Below are positions 38,964-47,209 of a DNA stretch of 64,000 nucleotides, piece after piece. The stretch covers positions 62,001 through 126,000 of the forward strand of contig JAFDWH010000001.1 in assembly GCA_018268595.1 (NCBI GenBank), written 5' to 3'. Positions within the stretch are counted from its first letter, which is position 1. Every line of letters begins with the position of its first letter. Under the pieces are notes generated by a model. It saw nothing but the letters and a program-made list of their open reading frames with translations, had not been told where the DNA came from and did not search any database. This DNA comes from Actinomycetota bacterium (GTDB lineage Bacteria; Actinomycetota; Thermoleophilia; Solirubrobacterales; Solirubrobacteraceae). Position numbers and translations under genes: made by a program.

Positions 38964-39590
38964 CTACGACGCGCCCGGACGCGCGACCGCACCCGCCGCC
39001 TGCGACAGCCACGCGGTGATGTGCGGCTCCCCGCAGTAGAGCCGCCGCTCGTACTCGAGCGCCGGCAGCATCGTCCCGCCGGCATGGCCGACGGAGCGGC
39101 CCGCCATGCCGATCTGGTGGTCGCGCCGCGGGTCGCGCGCCGCGACGAGCGCCCCGTCGACGTCGAGCCCGGCGGCGGCCGCGGCCTCCGCGAGGATCTC
39201 CGGGTCCTCGAGGTCGAAGCCGCCGCAGAACGCGAGCCGCCCGGCGGCGACCGCGAACGCGGAGCAGCAGCCGTGCTCGTTCGCGTAGGTCGCGACGCGC
39301 ATCGCGGTCGGCACGCGCGACGGGAAGCGCTCCGGCCAGACGAGCGGCATCCGCAGCGCCTGGGCGCGCCGCTGCGCGGTCGCGAGGACCGCCTCGTCGC
39401 GCGCCTGCGGCTGCGGCAGCGTCGCCGGGCGCCACATGGCGGCGCCGACGCGCCGCTCGATCCGTTCCGCGACGAGGTACGTGAAGGGCGACGCCAGATC
39501 GAAGTAGAGCGTCGTCGGTGCCGTCGTGTCGGGCGCCTGCGGAACCGCCCGGCGCGGACGGCGCTGCGTGAGCTGGATCACCTCAGCCAT
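38964..39590 (-). CDS. DsbA-family thioredoxin-fold protein (2-hydroxychromene-2-carboxylate isomerase-like)
   Basis: A 208-residue protein whose fold marker YFDLASPFTYLVAERIE matches the HCCA isomerase/DsbA group, where a Ser or Cys opens the active helix (here SPFTYL, no CxxC). The C-terminal AGRSVGHAGGTMLPALEY has the cis-Pro region. Such proteins use glutathione or another thiol to isomerise or transfer substrates. ATG 39590 has GAGGAGGCAG directly upstream. Divergent from the HxlR gene 229 nt away, which may control it. That gap holds only a candidate regulatory stretch around 39765-39790. Confidence 0.78.
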   Translation of the reverse strand: MAEVIQLTQRRPRRAVPQAPDTTAPTTLYFDLASPFTYLVAERIERRVGAAMWRPATLPQPQARDEAVLATAQRRAQALRMPLVWPERFPSRVPTAMRVATYANEHGCCSAFAVAAGRLAFCGGFDLEDPEILAEAAAAAGLDVDGALVAARDPRRDHQIGMAGRSVGHAGGTMLPALEYERRLYCGEPHITAWLSQAAGAVARPGAS

Positions 39591-39819
39591 CTGCCTCCTC
39601 CTCCCCTCGAGCACGTCGACGACCGCTCGGACGTCCCCTCCCCGCGGACGACCCGATACGGCGAATGGTGCACGGCGCACGCCCTGGATGCGCCGCACGG
39701 CAATCGCGATGCACTGTACGGCCCGGTGAGCGCGTCAAGGAATCCCCTCGGCTACCCGTCAGTCGGTTAATCTGTATCACGGTAGGTAGGTCCAAAGCAC
39801 ACGAAAGACGGAGGTCGCC

Positions 39820-40509
39820 ATCCCACCCGCTCCCCCGCCCAAACGCCATCCTTACGACCAGTGGTCGCCAGACGCGCGCGCGCTGGATCTCGTCGGCGAC
39901 AAGTGGACGCTGCTGATCGTGCGAGACCTCGTCAGCGGCCCGCGCCGCTTCGTCGAGCTGCAGCGCACGCTGCCCGGAATCTCGACGGAGCAGCTCCGCT
40001 CGCGGCTCAACCGCATGGTCGCCGACGGCCTGCTGACCCGTCAGCGCTACCGCGAGGTGCCGCCGCGCGTCGACTACGAGCTCACGGAGAGGGCTCGCGA
40101 CCTCGTCCCGGTCCTCGGCGCGCTCGCGCGCTGGGGCTACGAGTGGTCGTGGACCGAGCCGCGTCGCAACGAGGCGATCGACATCGGCGCGATCTTCCGG
40201 CTCGCGCCGGGGCTGCTGACGCTGCCCCGATCGCTGCGCGGCACCGTCGAGCTGACGGTCGCGGACCGGTCGAAGGACAGAGAGACCAAGCAGTACACCG
40301 TGATCGTGAAGCGCGGCGACGTCACGCTCGAGGAGCGCGCCGAGCCGGAGGCCGACGCTCAGGTCGCCGGATCGGAACGTGCATGGATCGACGCCCTCGT
40401 CCCCGACGGCGTCACGAGCGGCCTGGAGATTCGCGGCGACGCGCGTCTCGCGACCGCGATCCTCGAAGGTCTCACGCCCGCCTCGACGCGGGCGACGGCC
40501 GTCGCCTGA
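39820..40509 (+). CDS. HxlR-family regulator with C-terminal SCP2-like domain; apparent AUC start
   Basis: The frame encodes KRHPYDQWSPDARALDLVGD then KWTLLIVRDLVSGPRRFVEL, a complete HxlR winged helix, followed by a C-terminal region (about residues 130-225) resembling an SCP2 sterol-carrier domain. No ATG, GTG or TTG exists between the upstream stop (39787) and GTG 39919, which would delete half of the HTH. GGAGG at 39810-39814 is placed 5 nt before an ATC at 39820, so initiation at AUC is the best reading. A sequencing error is the alternative. 229 residues from ATC. Confidence 0.82.
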   Translation: MPPAPPPKRHPYDQWSPDARALDLVGDKWTLLIVRDLVSGPRRFVELQRTLPGISTEQLRSRLNRMVADGLLTRQRYREVPPRVDYELTERARDLVPVLGALARWGYEWSWTEPRRNEAIDIGAIFRLAPGLLTLPRSLRGTVELTVADRSKDRETKQYTVIVKRGDVTLEERAEPEADAQVAGSERAWIDALVPDGVTSGLEIRGDARLATAILEGLTPASTRATAVA

Positions 40510-40532
40510 GCTGGCGGCGTCTCTCATGCGTG

Positions 40533-40560
40533 GACCGCGCGGCCTCCGGGCTGCGCGGTC
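40533..40560 (+). terminator. GC-rich hairpin downstream of the HxlR gene
   Basis: GACCGCGC (40533-40540) pairs with GCGCGGTC (40553-40560), with an inner GGCC/GGGC pairing, followed by TTCGCC. It lies 24 nt after the HxlR stop. The T-tract is poor, as in most hairpins here. The rest of the gap to the tRNA (40561-40729) holds no recognisable gene. Confidence 0.5.
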
Positions 40561-40729
40561 TTCGCCTGTCGCGCCGACACGGCTTTCCCACCTCACATTC
40601 CTACGCTACGCCTCCGCGTCAAGGATCGTTCGAACGCGGACGTTTACGTCGTAGGTTGGCATCGCAAAGCTCCGAAGTCGGTTCTGACGACACCCTCCCC
40701 GGGCTCGTAGACTGCCGCCACAGGACCCA

Positions 40730-40812
40730 GCCCGGGTGGCGGAACGGCAGACGCAGCCGACTTAAAATCGGTGGTCCCCAGGGGCGTGTGGGTTCGACTC
40801 CCACCCCGGGCA
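40730..40812 (+). tRNA. tRNA-Leu (UAA)
   Basis: An 83-nt class II tRNA: acceptor GCCCGGG/CCCGGGC with A73, anticodon stem-loop CCGA-CTTAAAA-TCGG giving anticodon TAA, a variable arm (TGGTCCCCAGGGGCGT) and T-arm GTGGGTTCGACTCCCAC. CCA is not encoded. The next gene's ATG is only 4 nt beyond the 3' end, so the tRNA and that mRNA are probably one precursor. Confidence 0.96.
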
Positions 40813-40816
40813 CTCG

Positions 40817-41650
40817 ATGACCCTCGGCTTCTGGATCTCCGACGCCTGCCTCGTCGGCGTGCAGAGCGCGCTCGTCGCACTGCCGCGCGGCCGTGCGCCC
40901 GCCCCGCTGGAGCGCCTCGCGCAGCGGCTCTCGGGCCGCGGCTGGGCGCTCGTGCCGCTCGCCTCGATCGTCTTCGTCGTGGTCGCGATCGGCGCCGCGA
41001 GCGCGGTCGCGGACGGGCTCGCGTGGCTCGCGCTGATCGCCGTGCCGCCGCTCGCGGCGGGGGCGCTCGGCGCGACGATGCGCGGCGGGCGTCCGTGGCT
41101 CGCGCCGCTCGTCGTCCCGCTGTTCGCGCTCGCGTGGTGGCGGCGCGGCACGCTCGTGGGCGAGGCCGCGGCCGTGCTGCTGTCGGCGCTCAGCTGCGTC
41201 ACGCTCGGCGTGCTGCTGACGGCGGTCGCGCCGCGCGGCTGGCTGAAGGCCGGGATCGTCGCGATGGCGGCGGTCGACGCCTACCTCGTCGCGACCGAGC
41301 TGCTGCAGCCGGCCAACGACGTGCTGAACGCCGCCGCGCCGCCGGCGCACCTGCCGCAGCTGCAGCGGGCGCTGCTCGGCGACGCGCTGATGGGCTACGG
41401 GGACCTGTTCGTCGCCGGCGTCTTCGGCGCGCTCGTGGCGGCGGAAGCGCGCGCCGAGCGCCCGGGCGACGCGCCGTGGCGCTGGGCGCTCGTCGTGCTC
41501 GCGCTCGCGCTCGCGTTCGACCTGCTGTTCCTCGTCGTGGACGTGCTGCCGGCGACGGTCCCCGTTGCGCTGACGCTGCTGCTGCGGGAGGGCCTGCGGC
41601 GGCGGGAGCGCCGCCGCGCCGTCTCTACGCGCGCACGCGCGGGAATATGA
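40817..41650 (+). CDS. Polytopic membrane protein with presenilin/SPP-like GxGD aspartyl-protease motifs
   Basis: A 277-residue protein with about eight hydrophobic segments (roughly 45-62, 64-84, 93-108, 117-137, 143-160, 190-207, 223-243, 244-257). Three motifs occur in the order of signal peptide peptidase/presenilin proteases: an Asp in a membrane helix (AAVDAYLVAT, Asp154), GYGDLFVAGVFGAL (Asp196; compare GxGD of SPP) and a PAL-like LPATVPVAL (244-252). The first motif lacks the usual Tyr. It starts 4 nt after tRNA-Leu and ends 49 nt before a membrane-tethered sigma factor gene, a possible substrate. Prepilin peptidases also carry GxGD, but their following Lys is absent. Confidence 0.6.
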   Translation: MTLGFWISDACLVGVQSALVALPRGRAPAPLERLAQRLSGRGWALVPLASIVFVVVAIGAASAVADGLAWLALIAVPPLAAGALGATMRGGRPWLAPLVVPLFALAWWRRGTLVGEAAAVLLSALSCVTLGVLLTAVAPRGWLKAGIVAMAAVDAYLVATELLQPANDVLNAAAPPAHLPQLQRALLGDALMGYGDLFVAGVFGALVAAEARAERPGDAPWRWALVVLALALAFDLLFLVVDVLPATVPVALTLLLREGLRRRERRRAVSTRARAGI

Positions 41651-41699
41651 GCGGAAAAGCGCCGAAAAGGCGCAACTTTCGCCGCTGCTACGGTGTCTC

Positions 41700-43286
41700 G
41701 TGAGTCGAGTGGAGGCCTCAGCTCTCACCCAACCGCTGTCGGGGACGCACGGACGCTCGCCGCTGCTGCGGTTGCAGTCCGACGAGCGCCTGATCGCGCT
41801 CGTGCGGCGCGGCAACCACGGCGCGTTCGAGACGCTCGTCGCGCGCTACCAGTCGCGCCTGCTCGCCTTCTGCCGCCACATGCTCGGCTCGCGCGAGGAC
41901 GCCGAGGACGTGCTGCAGGAGGTCTTCGCCGCCGCCTTCAACGCGATCCTCGCCGACGACCGGCCGATCAACGCGCGGCCCTGGCTCTACCGCATCGCGC
42001 GCAACCGCAGCCTCAACCACCTGCGGCGCGCCCAGCCGATCGGCGTCGACTCGATGGACGTCCACTACTCCGAGCACGGCGCGACGACCGCCGACAAGGT
42101 CGACAAGCGCGAGCAGTTCCGCGAGCTGATCGCCGACGTCCAGGAGCTGCCCGAGACGCAGCGCACCGCGCTGCTGCTGCGCGAGATCGACGCGCTCTCC
42201 TACGAGCAGATCGCCGAGGCGATGGAGACGACGATCCCGAGCGTCAAGTCGCTGCTCGTGCGCGCGCGCGTGTCGCTCGCCGAGGCGGCGGAGGCACGCC
42301 TGCTGTCGTGCGAGGACGTGCGCATCGAGCTGGCCGAGATCGCCGAGGGGCTGCGCCGGCGCACGACGCCGCCGGTGCGCCGCCACCTGCGCGCGTGCGA
42401 GCGCTGCGCCACGTTCCGCACGGAGCTGCGCGCGACCAGCAAGGCGCTCGCGCTGCTGCTGCCGGTCGGGCCGTTCCTGCTGGCGAAGAAGGTGCTGCTC
42501 GCGCACATCGGCCTCTCGTCCGTCGCCGGCGCCGGCGGCACCGGCGGGGCCGGCGGCGCCGCAACCGGCACCGCCGCGGTCGGCGCGCTCGCCGGCGGTG
42601 CGGGCGCGACCGGCAGCGGCGGCCTCGTGTCGGCCGGCCTCGGCGCGCTGGGCGCGAAGGCCGCCGCCGGCATCGCCGCCGCCGCGCTCGTGACGGCGGG
42701 CGCGGTCGAGATCGAGCACACGGCGCCGCGGCACGCGAGCCCGCGCTCGCACGTGGTCGCCCAGCAGCCGGACCGGCCCGTCGTCGCGGCGGTCGTGCAG
42801 CCGGCGCCGGCGCGCGTGCAGCGTGCGCTGGACGCCGCCGCCGCGAAGCCCCCGCGCCCGGCCGACGCGGGCGACAAGCGGCGACCGGCGACCACGACGA
42901 CGCAAACGGCCCCGCAGCCGACGACCACGACGCCCGCACCAGCCCCCGCGGTGACCGCCGAGCCGGGGCGCACGCAGCTCGAGACGAGCGCCACCACGTT
43001 GCCCTCGACGCTGCCGGCCACCGCGCCGCCGCCGACGCTCGTCCCCGTGCCGGCGCCGACCGGCGCGGCTCCGGCGACCACCCAGCCGCCCGCGACGAGC
43101 ACCACCCCCGCGCCGCCGCCGGCGAGCACGACGCCCGTGCCGCCGTCGTCGACCTCCCCGCAGCCGCCGCCGATCGCGCTGCCGCCCGTGGACGACCCCG
43201 GGACCGGGACCGGCACAACCCCGGCGCCCCCCGCGGAAGCCGGCCCGGACGACGGCACGCCGTCCCCGCCGGCCGACGAGCGGTAG
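41700..43286 (+). CDS. ECF sigma factor fused to zinc-finger anti-sigma domain, membrane segment and Pro/Thr-rich tail
   Basis: A 528-residue chain. Sigma region 2 is at about 28-110 (EDAEDVLQEVFAAAF), region 4 at 140-200 (LPETQRTALLLREIDALSYEQIAEAM). Next is a zf-HC2/ZAS-like domain with Cys204 and HLRACERC (His229, Cys233, Cys236), then Gly/Ala-rich hydrophobic sequence with a probable membrane span at 317-336, and a roughly 190-residue Pro/Thr/Ala tail. Sigma and anti-sigma parts are thus covalently joined and probably tethered. GTG 41700 is the first start and GTG 41709 an alternative; no Shine-Dalgarno. A small hairpin, GCGCC-GAAAA-GGCGC (41659-41673), lies in the 49-nt gap upstream. Confidence 0.88.
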   Translation: MSRVEASALTQPLSGTHGRSPLLRLQSDERLIALVRRGNHGAFETLVARYQSRLLAFCRHMLGSREDAEDVLQEVFAAAFNAILADDRPINARPWLYRIARNRSLNHLRRAQPIGVDSMDVHYSEHGATTADKVDKREQFRELIADVQELPETQRTALLLREIDALSYEQIAEAMETTIPSVKSLLVRARVSLAEAAEARLLSCEDVRIELAEIAEGLRRRTTPPVRRHLRACERCATFRTELRATSKALALLLPVGPFLLAKKVLLAHIGLSSVAGAGGTGGAGGAATGTAAVGALAGGAGATGSGGLVSAGLGALGAKAAAGIAAAALVTAGAVEIEHTAPRHASPRSHVVAQQPDRPVVAAVVQPAPARVQRALDAAAAKPPRPADAGDKRRPATTTTQTAPQPTTTTPAPAPAVTAEPGRTQLETSATTLPSTLPATAPPPTLVPVPAPTGAAPATTQPPATSTTPAPPPASTTPVPPSSTSPQPPPIALPPVDDPGTGTGTTPAPPAEAGPDDGTPSPPADER

Positions 43287-43304
43287 CGACCCGCGCGCAG
43301 CCGC

Positions 43305-44225
43305 TCAGGCGGCCGCGACGAGCCCGATCACCTTCATGCGCCGCTCGAGCGCCTTCAGCGCGAACGCGCGCGTCTCGGCGATCGTGACGCCGAACAGCTC
43401 GACGGCGTCGTCGTCCGGCGCCCACTTCGGCTTCAGCACCGCCTCCGCGATCGGCGCGACCTCGCCGAGCGCGCGCTGGATCGCCGTGACGTGGCGCGGG
43501 TCCTCGCGCGCCAGCTCGCGCAGGAAGCGCGCGCCGAACGCGACGTGGCGGTGCTCGTCGCGCGCGACGTTGGTGAAGCCCTCGACGAACGCGGGCAGCG
43601 TCCCCTCGCGCTCGTTGTAGTCGATGATGAAGTGCTGGCCGGTGAGCGCGAGCATCCCCTCGATCACCATGTGGTAGATCGTGACCGCCTCGACGAGCGC
43701 CTCGAGGTCCTCGGGCTCGACCGCCAGCCGGTCGACGCGCCGCTTCAGCAGCTCGTCGAACAGCACGCCGAACTCCGGGTTGAGGTGCTCGCTCGTCTCG
43801 GCGAGGCGCTCGTCGAGCCCGTCGGCGTGCAGCACTCCGACCTCGCTGTAGAAGCGGTCGAAGAAGGCGACGTGCCGCGCCTCGTCGGCGATCTGCGTCG
43901 ACAGGAAGATGCGCATGTCCTCGCTCGGCGCGGCGCGCATCATCGGGCCCAGCTCGGCGGTGACGCGCTGCTCGCCGACGAAGAACGAGGACAGCCCGTA
44001 CATGCGCGCGTAGCGCTCGTCGGCGCCGATCCGCTCGTGCCAGTCGATGCGGTCCTGCGTGAAGTCGAGGTCCTGCACCGCCCACTGCTGGCGCTCCCAC
44101 AGCGAGTACAGCTCGCGGTAGGTGAGCAGGTTGGCCTCGCCGCGGTCGGCGCTCTCCAGCAGCGCCGGGTCGCTCGTGGCACGGAAGTCGACGCGGGCGG
44201 TGCGGGAGCCGGCGGTGTCGGGCAC
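43305..44225 (-). CDS. R2-like ligand-binding oxidase (R2lox), ribonucleotide-reductase R2-like
   Basis: A 306-residue ferritin-like helical protein. Metal-ligand motifs are visible as GEQRVTAEL (Glu), IADEARHVAFF (ExxH), IYHMVIEGMLALTG (Glu) and VARDEHRHVAFG (ExxH). The MLALTG block and the RQQWAVQDLDFTQDR N-terminus match mycobacterial Rv0233-type R2lox, which carries a Mn/Fe site and oxidises a bound long-chain fatty-acid-like ligand. It is not a radical-generating R2 by context: no nrdE/nrdA is present. GTG start at 44225. Convergent with the sigma gene, 18 nt apart. Confidence 0.85.
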   Translation of the reverse strand: MPDTAGSRTARVDFRATSDPALLESADRGEANLLTYRELYSLWERQQWAVQDLDFTQDRIDWHERIGADERYARMYGLSSFFVGEQRVTAELGPMMRAAPSEDMRIFLSTQIADEARHVAFFDRFYSEVGVLHADGLDERLAETSEHLNPEFGVLFDELLKRRVDRLAVEPEDLEALVEAVTIYHMVIEGMLALTGQHFIIDYNEREGTLPAFVEGFTNVARDEHRHVAFGARFLRELAREDPRHVTAIQRALGEVAPIAEAVLKPKWAPDDDAVELFGVTIAETRAFALKALERRMKVIGLVAAA

Positions 44226-44284
44226 CCGTCCAGCCTAACCGACCCTTGGCTGGCCGGCCAGCAGGAACCTCGTCGAGGCCGCTA

Positions 44285-44860
44285 CTACGGCCCGGGCTCG
44301 CCGCCGGCGACGAGCGCGCCGGCGCGACGGCCGTCGATCAGGACCGCGTAGCGGCCCGCTCTGAGGCCGGGGACTCGCATCGCGACCCGCTTGCCGGCGG
44401 GGACGCGCAGCGCGTGCGGCACGGGCCCTCGCAGCGCGAGCGTGTGCGCCCGGCGGTCCTTCGAGCGCAGCGAGATCTCGACCGCGAGGAAGGCCGGCAC
44501 CGTGATCGTCCGCGGCTTCAGTCGACCGTGTGCCGTGATCGTGAACGCCGCCGGCACGCGCACCGCCTCCTCGCCGCCTCCGCCGGCGGTGCCGCCCGGC
44601 GACCCGCCGTTGCCGCCTTCGCCGGACATCTCGCCGTTGCGGCCCCCGCCAGGCGGTGCGGTCTGCGCGGGCGTCGTCGGGGCCGTCGCGGTCGGCGCGA
44701 CCGCGGTCGTCCCCGGCTGGGTCGCGTCCGGCGGCGGCGCCGTCGCGTCGGGCGCGCTGGCGGTCGGCGGGGCGCCGCCCGTGCTGCCGCCGCCGCACGC
44801 GCCCGCGGCGAGCGCGAGCGTCAGCGTCGCGGCGAGCGCAAGGCAGCGGGGGAACGGCAC
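44285..44860 (-). CDS. Lipoprotein with Pro/Thr/Gly-rich linker and beta-rich C-terminal domain
   Basis: A 191-residue lipoprotein: basic start, hydrophobic core and lipobox LAAGAC (Cys22), a low-complexity Ala/Pro/Thr then Gly linker (about 23-100), and a small C-terminal beta-rich domain (VPAAFTITAHGRLKPRTITVPAFLAVEI) that looks cupredoxin- or Ig-like but lacks clear Cys/His copper ligands. The GTG start is followed by MPFPRCLALAATL. Function unknown; probably surface-exposed. Confidence 0.75.
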   Translation of the reverse strand: MPFPRCLALAATLTLALAAGACGGGSTGGAPPTASAPDATAPPPDATQPGTTAVAPTATAPTTPAQTAPPGGGRNGEMSGEGGNGGSPGGTAGGGGEEAVRVPAAFTITAHGRLKPRTITVPAFLAVEISLRSKDRRAHTLALRGPVPHALRVPAGKRVAMRVPGLRAGRYAVLIDGRRAGALVAGGEPGP

Positions 44861-44870
44861 GCGCAGGACC

Positions 44871-46034
44871 CTACCGCGCGCCGTAGACCGCCATCAGCCC
44901 TGCGTACCAGGCGTCGGTCGAGTGGTGCGCGCGGGCGCGCGCGAGCGCCGCGGCGCCGGCGGCGGCGCGCGCGGCGGCGTCCGTCCACAGCGCGCGCAGC
45001 GCCGCGGTCCACGCCCGCAGGTCGCCAGCCGGCAGCGCCGCGTCCGCGCCGACCAGCTCGGGGATCCCGCCGCGGTCGCTGCCCAGCACCGGGAGGCCGT
45101 CGGCGAGCGCCTCGATCACCGTCATCGGGCACGGGTCGTCGTTGCGCGCCGGCGCGAGCAGCAGCGCCGCGCCGCGCCGCTCGGCCGCCAGCCGCTCACC
45201 GGAGAGGCGGCCGAGGAACGTCACGTCGGCGTCCGCCGCGAGCGCGCGCAGGCGCGCCTCGTCCGGACCCTCCCCGGCGATCCGCAGCGGCACGCCGGCC
45301 GCCCGCGCCGCCTCGATCGCCACGTCGAAGCCCTTCTCCTCGACGAGCCGGCCGGCGGCCAGCGCGTAGCGGCCGTCGCCCGCCGCCGAGGCGGGCGCGA
45401 TCGTGCGCACCGCGTTCGGCAGCACCGCGATCCGCTCACGCGCGATGCCCAGCTCGCCGAGCCGGTCGGCGAGCGCCGCGCTGACCGCCACGAGCGCGTC
45501 GGCGTGCTCGAGCAGATGCGGCTGCTGAAGCGCGAGCCCGGCGGCATAGGCGACGCCCTCCCCGTAGGAGCCGCGGCAGCGGTGGCGCACGCCCGGCAGC
45601 GTGTTGCGGCCGCGGCAGCGGTAGCACGGCGCGCCGTCGCGGAAGGCGACGCCGATCGCGCACGCGAGGCGGTAGTTGTGCAGGTGCAGGACCGTGCGCG
45701 CGCCGGCCGCGCGCGCCGCCGCCAGCGCGCGCCAGCCGAGCAGCGGATGGACGTTGTGCGCGTGCACGACCTCGGCGCGGTGCAGCCGCACCGCCTTCGC
45801 CACGTCGCCGGGCGCGATCCCGCCGTGCAGCAGCCCGTACGCCGCCGTCGCACGCCCGGCCGACTCGCTGTCGCGCTCGAGCCGCACGACGGCGTGCCCG
45901 CGCGCGGCCAGCAGCGCCTCCAGCTCGTCGACCACGCGCTCCTCCCCGCCGGCCGCGCGGTAGCGGTTGTGCACCAGCAGCACGCGCAGATGCGCGTCGG
46001 CCTGAGACGGCGGGAGCAGGCCCGGGGGGCTCAT
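44871..46034 (-). CDS. Glycosyltransferase family 4 protein
   Basis: A 387-residue GT-B glycosyltransferase. The N-terminal domain starts VLLVHNRYRAAGGEERV and contains the Cys-rich loop CYRCRGRNTLPGVRHRC. The C-terminal GT4 domain has GRLVEEKGFDVAIEA, IAGEGPDEARL and the donor-site LAPARNDDPCPMTVIEALADGLPV (Glu near 310). It would add sugars to a cell-surface polysaccharide or lipid. Divergent from a second glycosyltransferase gene 31 nt away, suggesting a joint surface-glycan function. Confidence 0.9.
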   Translation of the reverse strand: MSPPGLLPPSQADAHLRVLLVHNRYRAAGGEERVVDELEALLAARGHAVVRLERDSESAGRATAAYGLLHGGIAPGDVAKAVRLHRAEVVHAHNVHPLLGWRALAAARAAGARTVLHLHNYRLACAIGVAFRDGAPCYRCRGRNTLPGVRHRCRGSYGEGVAYAAGLALQQPHLLEHADALVAVSAALADRLGELGIARERIAVLPNAVRTIAPASAAGDGRYALAAGRLVEEKGFDVAIEAARAAGVPLRIAGEGPDEARLRALAADADVTFLGRLSGERLAAERRGAALLLAPARNDDPCPMTVIEALADGLPVLGSDRGGIPELVGADAALPAGDLRAWTAALRALWTDAAARAAAGAAALARARAHHSTDAWYAGLMAVYGAR

Positions 46035-46065
46035 CAGGCGAGCGATTCTGGCACGCTGCGCAGCC

Positions 46066-47208
46066 GTGGCGATCGCGCTCGTGACGAACGTGCTGGCGCC
46101 CTACCGCGTCCCGCTCTACGCGCAGCTCGCCGAGCGCTACGACGTCGAGGTGCTGTGCTTCGGCGCCGGCGCGAGCTACGTGCCGGCGTGGTTCGGCGAC
46201 CTCGACGGCCAGCTCGCGGCGGCGCCCTTCCCCGCCCGCCGGATCGACGGCCCGCGCGCCGCGCTCGCGCTCGGCCGCCGCTACGACGCCGCGATCGCGC
46301 CCGTCGCCGGCGGCGCCATGCTGCCGGCGACGTACTTCGGCATGCGCGCCCGCGGCAAGCCGTTCGTGCTGTGGGCGTCTGTGTGGGCGCATCCGCGCGG
46401 CGGCGCGAAGGCCGCGCTCGCCTTCCCGCTCGTGCGCCACGTCTACCGCCACGCCGACGCGGTCGTGACGTACGGCGAGCACGTGCGCAGCTACGTGACG
46501 CGCTACCGCGGCCATGACGACGACGTCGTGATCGCGCCGCAGTCGGTCGAGGCGGAGCTGTTCGGCCGCCCCGTCGAGGCGCAGGAGGTCGCCGCCTGGC
46601 GCGCGGAGGCGGAGCTGGGCGAGGGCCCGCTCGTGCTGTACGTCGGCCGGCTGGTCGAGGAGAAGGGCGTCGCCGACCTGCTCGCCGCGTGGCGCACGCT
46701 CGCGGCCGAGCCGCCCGCCGGCGCCACCGCGCCGGCGCCCTCCGCACCCGCCGCGTCCCCCACGCTCGCCGTCGTCGGCGACGGCCCGCTGGCCGGCGCC
46801 GTCGCCGCCACGCCGCGCACGCGTCTGCTCGGCCCGCTCCCGCGCGAGCGCCTGCCGGTCGCCTACGCCGCCGCCGACGCGCTCGTGCTGCCCTCGATCC
46901 CCACCCCGCGCTTCCGCGAGCCGTGGGGGCTCGTCTGCAACGAGGCGCTCCACCAGGCCACGCCCGTCGTCGCGACGACGGCGGTCGGCGCGGTCGCCGG
47001 CGGGCTCGTGCGCGACGAGCAGGCCGGCCTCGTCGTGCCCCCTGGCGACCCGGACGCGCTCGCGCGCGCGCTCGGCCGCCTGCTCCGCGACCGCGCGCTG
47101 CGCGAGCGGCTCGGCAGCGCCGGCCGCGCCGCGCTCGCCGGCCACACGTACGCGGCGATGGCCGACGCGTTCGGCGTCGCGCTCGCCCGTGCCGGCGCGC
47201 TGACGTAG
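46066..47208 (+). CDS. Glycosyltransferase family 4 protein
   Basis: A 380-residue GT-B enzyme. N-terminal MAIALVTNVLAPYRVPLYAQL is typical of sugar-transferring GT4 proteins; the C-terminal domain has VLYVGRLVEEKGVADLLAAW and the donor motif PTPRFREPWGLVCNEALHQ (EPWGLV-x-NEA). It contains a Pro/Ala-rich insert (about 222-240). GTG start at 46066, 31 nt from the divergent glycosyltransferase, so both promoters must overlap the coding ends. Its stop lies 2 nt from the convergent RAM-domain gene. Confidence 0.9.
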   Translation: MAIALVTNVLAPYRVPLYAQLAERYDVEVLCFGAGASYVPAWFGDLDGQLAAAPFPARRIDGPRAALALGRRYDAAIAPVAGGAMLPATYFGMRARGKPFVLWASVWAHPRGGAKAALAFPLVRHVYRHADAVVTYGEHVRSYVTRYRGHDDDVVIAPQSVEAELFGRPVEAQEVAAWRAEAELGEGPLVLYVGRLVEEKGVADLLAAWRTLAAEPPAGATAPAPSAPAASPTLAVVGDGPLAGAVAATPRTRLLGPLPRERLPVAYAAADALVLPSIPTPRFREPWGLVCNEALHQATPVVATTAVGAVAGGLVRDEQAGLVVPPGDPDALARALGRLLRDRALRERLGSAGRAALAGHTYAAMADAFGVALARAGALT

Positions 47209-47209
47209 C

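Noticed and set aside
46066-47208. Glycosyltransferase pair as part of a full polysaccharide gene cluster
   Set aside because: No polymerase, flippase, nucleotide-sugar or acyltransferase genes surround the two genes, so a cluster cannot be claimed.
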